In this document: piece by piece, positions 1 through 5,873 of the stretch
Position numbering within the stretch: position 1 is the stretch's first letter
Layout of the letters: each line of letters begins with the position of its first letter
NCBI GenBank assembly: GCA_947457285.1
Contig: CANGVZ010000026.1
Location: 1 to 12,276 of the forward strand
Length of the DNA stretch: 12,276 nt
From: Flavobacteriales bacterium
GTDB taxonomy: Bacteria; Bacteroidota; Bacteroidia; Flavobacteriales_D; Sanyastnellaceae
Direction: 5' to 3'
Notes under the pieces: generated by a model
The model's database searches: none
Told to the model about the DNA's origin: nothing
Seen by the model: only the letters and a program-made list of their open reading frames with translations
Program-made: the position numbers and the translations under genes

Positions 1-179
1 AGAAGACCAACATCCAGTCGATTTCTTAAATTTACAAAATCTCGGGCTCCGAAACCAAAAAGTCCCACTTCTGAGTCTTTGGGACGGTAACAGCAGACTA
101 TTCCTTCCCATTGGTCCAGATTGGCCAATCGATGAAACGCCATGAGGTTGATATCAATAAATGTTTCTTTGTCCCACAT
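1..179 (-). CDS. N-terminal part of a leftward gene cut by the window edge
   Basis: Reading leftward from an ATG at 179-177, the frame stays open for 59 codons to the window edge, so this is the start of a gene whose body lies outside. The peptide begins MWDKETFIDINLMAFHRLAN; a second Met (residue 13, at 143) is an alternative start. It faces away from mfd with a 123-base divergent gap, a normal arrangement for two separately transcribed genes. I do not recognise it with certainty. The pattern of a Trp followed by a VCCY stretch, a GFGA segment and then FVNLRNRLD faintly recalls the N-terminal region of Bacteroidota chorismate-binding enzymes (PabB-like aminodeoxychorismate synthase component I), but too little is present to assign it. 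A chance open frame of this size is possible, though it reads through cleanly in just the place where a neighbour of mfd is expected. Confidence 0.42.
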   Translation of the reverse strand, partial: MWDKETFIDINLMAFHRLANLDQWEGIVCCYRPKDSEVGLFGFGARDFVNLRNRLDVGL

Positions 180-254
180 ACGGCTACGAAATTACTGCAC
201 TACCTTTGTCATTGGTGGGGTGAACAAAAAAAAGACTCCCCTATTTATACGATT

Positions 255-291
255 GCACATAAGAGCCCCGCAGCTCCTTATGTGCCTTTTT
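255..291 (+). terminator. terminator-like hairpin immediately upstream of mfd
   Basis: GCACATAAGAGC (255-266) pairs with GCTCCTTATGTGC (273-285) around a CCCGCA loop with a single bulged base, and TTTTT follows at 287-291. That is the shape of an intrinsic terminator reading rightward. No gene pointing right ends here: the neighbour on the left is divergent and mfd starts 11 bases after the T run. It therefore sits in what should be the mfd leader, where it could attenuate mfd or block stray rightward transcription. On the opposite strand the hairpin is not followed by a T run. The only perfect match I see to the Bacteroidota -7 consensus (TAnnTTTG) is TACCTTTG at 201-208. It has no properly spaced -33 TTTG, so I do not call a promoter. 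The structure is plainly visible; the function is inferred. Confidence 0.55.
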
Positions 292-302
292 GCATTGTAC
301 AA

Positions 303-3300
303 ATGAACATATATCAACTTAAAGAACACTATAAGAAGCATTCTGCCATAGGCGAGCTAAAAAGCCTTCAAACGGCCGCTCAGAGCAAGGTTCATCTCAA
401 AGGCCTAGTAGGTTCGGCTGCTGGCCTCATTGCCGCTGCCCACCTCGAGCAATTTGAGGGAACTACGGTATTTGTATTAGAAGACAAAGAGATGGCCGCC
501 TATTTCTTGAATGACCTGGAAAATATCCTCTTCCCCTTCCAAGAGCGCGACCAGCAAGGATTTGTGAAGGATGAAGAAGAGATTATCAAAATTAGAAAAA
601 ACCATATTCTCTTTTTCCCAAGGAGTGCACGCGTAGCTTACCAAATAGAGCAAACCGAAAATGCAAACGTGGCGATGCGTGCAGAAGTTCTCAATGAACT
701 CAACAAACGCCCTGATGGCGCGGTAATCGTGACATACGCCGAAGCCATTGCCGAGAAGGTGGTGAGTAAAAAAGAAATGTCAAAAAACACTTTTGACATT
801 GAAATCGGCAACAAAATTTCCCTTGACTTTATTGATGAAATATTTCAGGATTTTGGTTTTGAAAAGGTTGATTATGTTTATGAGCCGGGCCAATACGCCG
901 TGCGTGGTGGTATCCTGGATGTATTTTCCTATTCTTATGATCATCCATATCGCATCGAATTATTTGGTGATGAAATAGAATCGATTCGCAAATTTGAACC
1001 CGCTACACAATTGTCCGTGGCCAAAATGACCAAAGCCACAATTGTTCCCAATATCACGCAACGCACTTCCGAAGAATCGCGCATCAATCTGATCGATTTC
1101 TTACCAGAAAATGCAGTCATATGGGTAAAAGATGTTGCCGGATGCATGGAGGTTTTTGAGAAAGAACTAGAAAAAGCCACCACACAATTCGACAAGCTCA
1201 AAGGATTGATGGGCCATCAAAAGCCCGATGAATTATATACGCCCAAAGAAGACCTCGTGCGCATTCTTGAGCGCAAGCGTGTGACCGAGTTTGGACATGG
1301 ACGAAAATTCGTGCATGGACAAACGATTGAGTTCGATATGATGCCACAACCCGCATTCAACAAGAATTTTGAGATGTTGGGCGAAAATCTATCCAACAAT
1401 GCGAAAGTTGGTTATACGAATATCATTGTAGCGGGACAAGCCAAACAGATCGAGCGTCTTCATCAAATTTTTGAAGATAAAGATCACATAGTTCATTTTC
1501 ATCCGATCAATATTGATCTCAGCGAAGGCTTTATTGACAAGGCTTCCAAGATACTCGTATATACCGATCATCAAATTTTCGAACGCTACCATCGCTTCAG
1601 ATTGAAAGAAGGTTTTAAGAAAAGTAAAGAAGCGCTGACGTTAAAAGAAATTATGTCGCTGCAACCAGGAGATTATGTAGTTCACATTGATCATGGTGTA
1701 GGACAATTTAGCGGGCTGCAAAAAATAGACGTGAATGGAAAAGAACAAGAAGCCATTCGTCTTACCTACAAAGGAGGAGATATCCTTTATGTGAGCATAC
1801 ACAGTTTGCATCGCATATCTAAATATGTGGGCAAAGATGGAAGCGCGCCATCCGTGGACAAACTTGGAAGCAATGCTTGGCAAAATCTGAAGCGCAAAAC
1901 CAAGACAAAAGTCAAGGAGTTGGCCTTCGATCTAATCAAGCTTTACGCGAAGCGGAAAACTACCAAAGGCTTTGCCTTCAATCGCGACACCTACATGCAA
2001 ACGGAGCTGGAAGCTTCTTTTATGTACGAAGACACGCCCGATCAATTAAAGGCGACCATCGCTGTGAAAGAAGACATGGAGCAGCAAGCGCCCATGGATC
2101 GTCTGGTGTGTGGTGATGTGGGATTTGGCAAAACTGAAATAGCAGTGCGTGCGGCTTTCAAAGCCGCCACTGATGGAAAGCAAGTAGCAGTGCTAGTGCC
2201 GACCACTATTTTATCATTGCAGCATTACAAAAGTTTCTCGAAGCGACTCAAAGATTTTCCAATTCGTGTAGATTATATCAATCGCTTTAAAACTGCTAAG
2301 CAAACCTCTGAAACCCTCAAACAGCTTGAGGAAGGAAAGATTGACATCTTGGTGGGCACACATGCGCTTGTAGGCAAGAAAGTAAAATTCAAAGACCTCG
2401 GATTGCTGATTATTGATGAAGAACAAAAGTTTGGTGTGGCTGTAAAAGATAAACTTAAGACCATGCGCGAAAACGTGGATACGCTCACGCTAACAGCAAC
2501 GCCGATTCCGCGCACGCTGCAATTTTCTTTGATGGGAGCGCGCGACTTGAGTATTATTCAAACACCTCCACCCAACCGCCATCCGATACAAACGGAAATA
2601 CACACGTTTAATGAAGAAATAATTAGAGATGCAGTGAGTTATGAAGTGCAGCGCGGCGGACAAGTATTTTTTGTACACAATCGCATTCAGAATTTAAAAG
2701 AGCTTGCTGGCATGATTCAGCGCCTTTGTCCTGATGTGCGCATTGGAGTAGGACATGGCCAAATGGGCGGTGAGGAATTGGAAGAAGTGATGTCCAAATT
2801 TATCGAAGGAGAATTTGACGTATTGGTGAGTACCGCCATTGTAGAAAGTGGAATTGATATCAGCAACGCGAATACCATCATCATCAATGAAGCGCATAAT
2901 TTTGGGTTATCAGATTTGCACCAATTGCGCGGGCGCGTAGGGCGAAACAACAAACACGCATTCTGCTATTTATTGGCTCCGCCGCTACATCTATTACCGA
3001 GTGATAGTAAAAAGCGCTTGATGGCCATTGAACAGTTTAGCGATCTGGGATCAGGTTTGCACATTGCCATGCGCGACTTGGATATTCGGGGAGCGGGAAA
3101 TTTGTTGGGAGGAGAGCAAAGTGGATTTATCAATGACATTGGATTTGAGACCTATCAAAAAATTCTCAACGAAGCCATTGACGAATTGAAGCAAGAGCAT
3201 TTTCAAGATTTGTATGAAGCCGAGCAGCGCAAGAGCAATCACTATTTGCGCGAAACAGCGTTGGAAACCGATTTCGAGATATTGATACCAGATGAATATG

Positions 3301-3710
3301 TGAGCAGTATCACGGAGAGAATTGCACTGTATCGTGAGTTGGACGATCTCGAAACGGAAGAAGAATTGCAGCTGTATTGCACGCGTTTGATCGACCGATT
3401 TGGAGCCATACCCGAGCCAACCTTGCGTTTGATTGATACCATGCGACTGCGTTGGTTGGCGCGTGATATTGGATTGGAAAAATTGGTATTGAAAAGTGAA
3501 AAGATGATTGGTTACTTTATCACCAAGCAAGACTCACCTTATTATCAAAGCGACCGATTTACGAAGGTGTTGGAGTTTATCAAGCACAATGTAGAGCTTG
3601 GTAAAATGTACGAGAAAGACGACACCTTGAGAATATCATTTACACAAGTGAAAACCTTGAAGCAAGCGGTGAAGATATTGACCGCGATGACGGAAGGGAA
3701 AAAGGTGTAG
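303..3710 (+). CDS. mfd: Transcription-repair coupling factor Mfd
   Basis: Mfd is the cytoplasmic ATP-dependent translocase that pushes RNA polymerase stalled at DNA lesions off the template and recruits UvrA for nucleotide excision repair. The product is 1135 aa, normal for Bacteroidota Mfd. Visible parts, in order: a UvrB-homology module (about 1-330, with the RGGILDVF motif from residue 201); a CarD-like RNA-polymerase-interacting domain (about 453-515, starting LQPGDYVVHIDHGVGQF); a RecG-like SF2 translocase with Walker A GDVGFGKT at 604-611, DEEQ box 705-708, TATPIPRT from 731 and motif VI QLRGRVGR 874-881; and the C-terminal TRCF autoinhibitory domain (from about 1003, ERIALYRELDDL). 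The frame is open upstream to 111, but those 64 codons do not look like Mfd, cross the hairpin at 255-285 and overlap the divergent gene. The ATG at 303 (MNIYQLKEHYKK, soon followed by HLKGLVGSAAGLI) is the better start. No Shine-Dalgarno sequence is seen, as usual in this phylum. It appears monocistronic and ends at the terminator at 3717-3750. Confidence 0.97.
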   Translation: MNIYQLKEHYKKHSAIGELKSLQTAAQSKVHLKGLVGSAAGLIAAAHLEQFEGTTVFVLEDKEMAAYFLNDLENILFPFQERDQQGFVKDEEEIIKIRKNHILFFPRSARVAYQIEQTENANVAMRAEVLNELNKRPDGAVIVTYAEAIAEKVVSKKEMSKNTFDIEIGNKISLDFIDEIFQDFGFEKVDYVYEPGQYAVRGGILDVFSYSYDHPYRIELFGDEIESIRKFEPATQLSVAKMTKATIVPNITQRTSEESRINLIDFLPENAVIWVKDVAGCMEVFEKELEKATTQFDKLKGLMGHQKPDELYTPKEDLVRILERKRVTEFGHGRKFVHGQTIEFDMMPQPAFNKNFEMLGENLSNNAKVGYTNIIVAGQAKQIERLHQIFEDKDHIVHFHPINIDLSEGFIDKASKILVYTDHQIFERYHRFRLKEGFKKSKEALTLKEIMSLQPGDYVVHIDHGVGQFSGLQKIDVNGKEQEAIRLTYKGGDILYVSIHSLHRISKYVGKDGSAPSVDKLGSNAWQNLKRKTKTKVKELAFDLIKLYAKRKTTKGFAFNRDTYMQTELEASFMYEDTPDQLKATIAVKEDMEQQAPMDRLVCGDVGFGKTEIAVRAAFKAATDGKQVAVLVPTTILSLQHYKSFSKRLKDFPIRVDYINRFKTAKQTSETLKQLEEGKIDILVGTHALVGKKVKFKDLGLLIIDEEQKFGVAVKDKLKTMRENVDTLTLTATPIPRTLQFSLMGARDLSIIQTPPPNRHPIQTEIHTFNEEIIRDAVSYEVQRGGQVFFVHNRIQNLKELAGMIQRLCPDVRIGVGHGQMGGEELEEVMSKFIEGEFDVLVSTAIVESGIDISNANTIIINEAHNFGLSDLHQLRGRVGRNNKHAFCYLLAPPLHLLPSDSKKRLMAIEQFSDLGSGLHIAMRDLDIRGAGNLLGGEQSGFINDIGFETYQKILNEAIDELKQEHFQDLYEAEQRKSNHYLRETALETDFEILIPDEYVSSITERIALYRELDDLETEEELQLYCTRLIDRFGAIPEPTLRLIDTMRLRWLARDIGLEKLVLKSEKMIGYFITKQDSPYYQSDRFTKVLEFIKHNVELGKMYEKDDTLRISFTQVKTLKQAVKILTAMTEGKKV

Positions 3711-3716
3711 GATCAT

Positions 3717-3750
3717 AAAAAAAAAGCCTCGTCGATGACGAGGCTTTTTT
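3717..3750. terminator. Bidirectional intrinsic terminator between mfd and the collagen-like lipoprotein
   Basis: A perfect 9-bp stem, AGCCTCGTC (3725-3733) with GACGAGGCT (3737-3745), closes a GAT loop. It is flanked by a run of A on the left and a run of T on the right, so it has a U tract in both transcripts. It lies 6 bases after the mfd stop and 18 bases beyond the stop of the convergent gene ending at 3769, and so serves both. Confidence 0.93.
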
Positions 3751-3768
3751 CGAAATATTGCTTTAAGA

Positions 3769-4287
3769 TTATTTCTTAGCGCCGAGGTAGTTAACCACTT
3801 TGCTGTAGTCAGCGATGATACCATCAGCAGACATTTGCTCATAGTCAGCACGCTTCATTGTAACGATACGAACGTTAACATCTACAGTTGGGATTGCTGC
3901 TGGATCGCAGTCAAAACCGCAATATCCACCAACTACACCAGCCACATCGCCATAGAAGTAAGCGAAGCCAGTGATGAGGTGCCACTGAGAAGGAATAGTG
4001 TTCCAGTAACCGAATTCATCGTTTACATAGCAAAGAGCCATACCATTGTCTTGAAGATCTTGTGTAATGAAAGGAGCTTCAATTTCAGCATAACCGAAGG
4101 CAGCCCATTCAGCTACAGGAATTGTTAAGTTGTTGATGGCGAAATCTGCATCATCACCAGGCTGACCTTGAGCACCAGCAGGACCAGCAGGACCGGCAGG
4201 ACCAGCAGGACCTTGTTCACCATCTTTACCGCAAGATACAAGCGCAACGAGAGCCACGCTAAAAAGGAAATAAGATAACTTTTTCAT
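3769..4287 (-). CDS. Collagen-like repeat lipoprotein
   Basis: The 172-aa product has a short lipoprotein signal peptide (MKKLSYFLFSVALVALVSC) with lipobox LVSC, giving lipidation at Cys19. The mature N-terminus runs straight into nine Gly-X-Y triplets starting at Gly20 (GKD GEQ, four GPA, GAQ, GQP, GDD), a miniature collagen-like spacer. The rest (about 47-172) is a globular domain I do not recognise: aromatic-rich, with Cys86 and two more Cys in the segment YCGFDCDP, and a C-terminal part (VDVNVRIVTMKRADYEQM) that looks like beta strands and a helix. Short collagen-like stretches right after the lipid Cys recur in Bacteroidota lipoproteins and probably hold the domain off the membrane. Three-stranded assembly is possible but unproven with so few triplets. 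The start is the only ATG compatible with the signal peptide. The gene stands alone, convergent with mfd (shared terminator) and divergent from the lipoprotein at 4417. The function is unknown. Confidence 0.88.
   Translation of the reverse strand: MKKLSYFLFSVALVALVSCGKDGEQGPAGPAGPAGPAGAQGQPGDDADFAINNLTIPVAEWAAFGYAEIEAPFITQDLQDNGMALCYVNDEFGYWNTIPSQWHLITGFAYFYGDVAGVVGGYCGFDCDPAAIPTVDVNVRIVTMKRADYEQMSADGIIADYSKVVNYLGAKK
4174..4212 (-). repeat. 9-bp tandem repeat coding for the Gly-Pro-Ala collagen-like triplets
   Basis: On the plus strand four consecutive 9-base units read ACCAGCAGG, ACCAGCAGG, ACCGGCAGG, ACCAGCAGG, followed by ACC. On the coding strand each unit encodes Gly-Pro-Ala. The unit length is a multiple of three, so gain or loss of units would change spacer length without a frameshift. 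The single A-to-G change in unit three is synonymous. Confidence 0.9.
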
Positions 4288-4369
4288 GTGTTTGTTTGGT
4301 TAATTAATATTTGGGAGCGCAATATGGGGAAAATCTTTCTTGAAAAACAAGTAATCTCCATCTTTTTGA

Positions 4370-4400
4370 TAAAATTATTTATTAAATTAGCTCAACCAAA
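4370..4400 (-). promoter_or_regulatory. Possible Bacteroidota-type promoter for the collagen-like lipoprotein
   Basis: On the minus strand TTTG (4400-4397) is followed after 19 bases by TAATTTTA (4377-4370). This matches the Bacteroidota layout of a -33 TTTG and a -7 TAnnTTTG with one mismatch, and would give a leader of roughly 75 bases before the ATG at 4287. The region is very AT-rich, so a chance match is quite possible. It overlaps the conserved leader of the divergent lipoprotein gene, so the two transcription units would share control DNA. Confidence 0.25.
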
Positions 4401-4416
4401 TCAAACGACTTAAGCC
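4375..4416 (+). promoter_or_regulatory. Conserved leader upstream of lipoprotein copy 1
   Basis: These bases are nearly the same as those before copy 2 (5139-5180). The shared core reads TTAGCTCAAC, one variable base, AAA, one variable base, CAAACGACTTAAGCC and then the start codon. A TAnnTTAG element (TAAATTAG here, TAATTTAG in copy 2) is one mismatch from the -7 consensus and may be the promoter, but no well-spaced -33 TTTG accompanies it. No Shine-Dalgarno sequence precedes the start. The conservation may simply reflect the recent duplication. Confidence 0.35.
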
Positions 4417-5106
4417 ATGCTAAAACAACTCAACAGACTCGACTTCTTTAAGTTTCTTTTTTCGCTTTGCATCATTGGCGGTATCAGTTTGTTGCTGATA
4501 GCGTGCGAAAAAGAAGAACCACAAGAACCCAAATTACCGTGCACCCTTGCAGACGAACCTGAAGACGTCATTAGACGGTTCTACTTTCCGGTAGGAAGTT
4601 ATTTCATTTATCAAGAAATGAACTCAGGTGCAATTGATACCCTCACGGTAATTGATGGATTTATAGGTTATAACTCTGTGGCAGAACATTTTTTCAAAGT
4701 AGTATACCAGAGTAGCTTTACGGGAAATAGATGGATTTACGACTACGGCTCTACCTTTTCCTGCGATGATTGTTTCTATGGCTGTCAGCTTCATGGAATC
4801 AATAGAGCCTTTTTCGACCCAGTAGGTAATGACTTGAGAGACGCTAAAGGATTTGCCGAGCCCAATAGAATAGGCTCTACGGGCCACAACGTCAATAGTA
4901 TCTATTACGTCGAAGAAAAACTTCCTGAATTGAGGCTTTTCGACAACAATTTTACCAATGTTGATGTCTGGTACCATACCAATTGTCCGTCAGAAGATGC
5001 ACGTGAAGACACCCGCTTTTACTGGGGTGAGCCGGCAGGTCTACTACGCAAAACCAATATCGTCACAAATAAAGATTGGGTGTTGAAGGAGTATTATGTG
5101 AATTGA
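4417..5106 (+). CDS. Surface-type lipoprotein of unknown function, duplicate copy 1
   Basis: The product is 229 aa. A basic N-terminus and hydrophobic core (residues about 10-29) lead to lipobox LIAC with lipid Cys30. The next residues, EKEEP, fit the K-(D/E)2 lipoprotein export signal described in Bacteroidota (Capnocytophaga), so a surface-exposed outer-membrane lipoprotein is likely. The mature part holds Cys42, a CxxCxxxC cluster (Cys116, 119, 123) and Cys190, which suggests disulfides or metal binding. Its end (FYWGEPAGLLRKTNIVTNKD then WVLKEYYVN) resembles the closing beta strands of many unclassified Bacteroidota lipoproteins, where a Tyr/Trp-Gly-Gly-Leu segment precedes a Trp-x-Leu strand. 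I do not recognise a named family. It has an ATG start and is divergent from the collagen-like lipoprotein. A 74-base gap with no terminator precedes copy 2, so the two copies may be co-transcribed. Confidence 0.88.
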   Translation: MLKQLNRLDFFKFLFSLCIIGGISLLLIACEKEEPQEPKLPCTLADEPEDVIRRFYFPVGSYFIYQEMNSGAIDTLTVIDGFIGYNSVAEHFFKVVYQSSFTGNRWIYDYGSTFSCDDCFYGCQLHGINRAFFDPVGNDLRDAKGFAEPNRIGSTGHNVNSIYYVEEKLPELRLFDNNFTNVDVWYHTNCPSEDAREDTRFYWGEPAGLLRKTNIVTNKDWVLKEYYVN

Positions 5107-5138
5107 AAAAAAATCAATTAAAATTTCGAATCCTCAAA

Positions 5139-5180
5139 AAATTTATTAATTTAGCTCAACTAAACCAAACGACTTAAGCC
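5139..5180 (+). promoter_or_regulatory. Conserved leader upstream of lipoprotein copy 2
   Basis: This is the counterpart of 4375-4416, differing at only a few positions in its last 36 bases. It carries the TAATTTAG element and the block CAAACGACTTAAGCC, which abuts a TTG rather than an ATG. If the leader is a promoter, copy 2 could be transcribed independently of copy 1. Confidence 0.33.
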
Positions 5181-5873
5181 TTGCTAAAACAACTCAACAG
5201 ACTCGACTTCTTTAAGTTTCTGTTTTCGCTTTGCGTCATTGGCGGTATCAGTTTGTTGCTGATAGCGTGCGAAAAAGAAGAACCAAAAGAACCTAAATTA
5301 CCGTGCACCCTTGCCGACGAACCTGAAGACGTCATTAGACGATTCTACTTTCCGGTAGGAAGTTATTTCATTTATCAAGAAATGAACTCAGGCGCAATCG
5401 ATACCCTCACGGTAATTGATGGATTTATAGGTTATAACTCTGTGGCACAACATTATTTTGAAGTTACTTATCAAAGCAGCTTTACAGGAAATAGATGGAT
5501 TTATGATTATGGCTCGACGTTTTCTTGTGATGATTGCTTCTATGGCTGTCAAATTCATGGCATAAATCGAACTTTCTTCGATCCTATTGGCAACGATCTT
5601 CGCTCTGCTGAAGGGTTTATGGAGCCTAATTTGGTTGGAACCACAGGATACAACGTCAACAGTATCTATTACGTCGAAGAAAAACTTCCTGAATTGAGAC
5701 TTTTCGACAACACCTATACCAATGTCGATGTCTGGTACCATACCAATTGTAATTCCGAAGACGCTTGGGAAGATACTCGCTTTTACTGGGGTGAACCCGC
5801 AGGTCTATTACGCAAAACCAATATTGTCACAAATAAAGATTGGGTGCTGAAGGAGTATTTTGTGAATCAATAA
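5181..5873 (+). CDS. Surface-type lipoprotein of unknown function, duplicate copy 2 (TTG start)
   Basis: This 230-aa paralogue of the gene at 4417 is about 90% identical in protein. It has the same signal peptide, lipid Cys30, EKEEP export-signal stretch, Cys42, CxxCxxxC cluster and Cys190. Most replacements lie between residues 90 and 157 (for example E90Q, F92Y, K94E, A147M, H157Y). The codon aligned with the ATG of copy 1 is TTG. The next in-frame ATG would remove the signal peptide, so either TTG is used as a weak start or the copy is poorly expressed. The frame is otherwise intact and changes avoid the Cys residues, which argues against a dead gene. Copy 1's TGA is replaced by CAA TAA, adding a Gln. 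The last 7 bases overlap the end of the convergent purD, and no terminator lies between them. Confidence 0.82.
   Translation: MLKQLNRLDFFKFLFSLCVIGGISLLLIACEKEEPKEPKLPCTLADEPEDVIRRFYFPVGSYFIYQEMNSGAIDTLTVIDGFIGYNSVAQHYFEVTYQSSFTGNRWIYDYGSTFSCDDCFYGCQIHGINRTFFDPIGNDLRSAEGFMEPNLVGTTGYNVNSIYYVEEKLPELRLFDNTYTNVDVWYHTNCNSEDAWEDTRFYWGEPAGLLRKTNIVTNKDWVLKEYFVNQ

Larger units (their letters stand above)
4375..5867 (+). repeat. Tandem direct duplication, unit 764 bp
   Basis: The segment from about 4375 to 5103 is repeated at about 5139 to 5867 with a constant offset of 764 bases and no length change. It covers about 42 bases of leader and the coding region up to the penultimate codons. Homology stops at the shared GTGAAT: copy 1 then ends in TGA, whereas copy 2 reads CAA TAA. 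By eye the first 265 coding bases differ at only about 9 positions and the last 215 at about 25. The roughly 205 bases between (4681-4885 against 5445-5649) differ at more than a quarter of positions. No transposase or target-site signature borders the unit. Confidence 0.93.

Noticed and set aside
111..302. N-terminal extension of mfd to an ATG at 111
   Set aside because: The 64 extra residues do not look like Mfd, cross a terminator-like hairpin and lie antisense to a likely gene start; the ATG at 303 begins a normal Mfd N-terminus.
3051..3530. 159-codon leftward open frame inside mfd
   Set aside because: It is antisense to the conserved C-terminal part of mfd and its translation shows no recognisable domain; it is a by-product of mfd codon use.
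3835..4128. Rightward open frame opposite the collagen-like lipoprotein
   Set aside because: It is antisense to a well-supported lipoprotein gene and begins inside it; there is no signal of its own.
4288..4416. Mobile-element or attachment-site signature around the lipoprotein duplication
   Set aside because: No terminal inverted repeats, target-site duplications, integrase or transposase were found; the duplication looks like ordinary unequal recombination.
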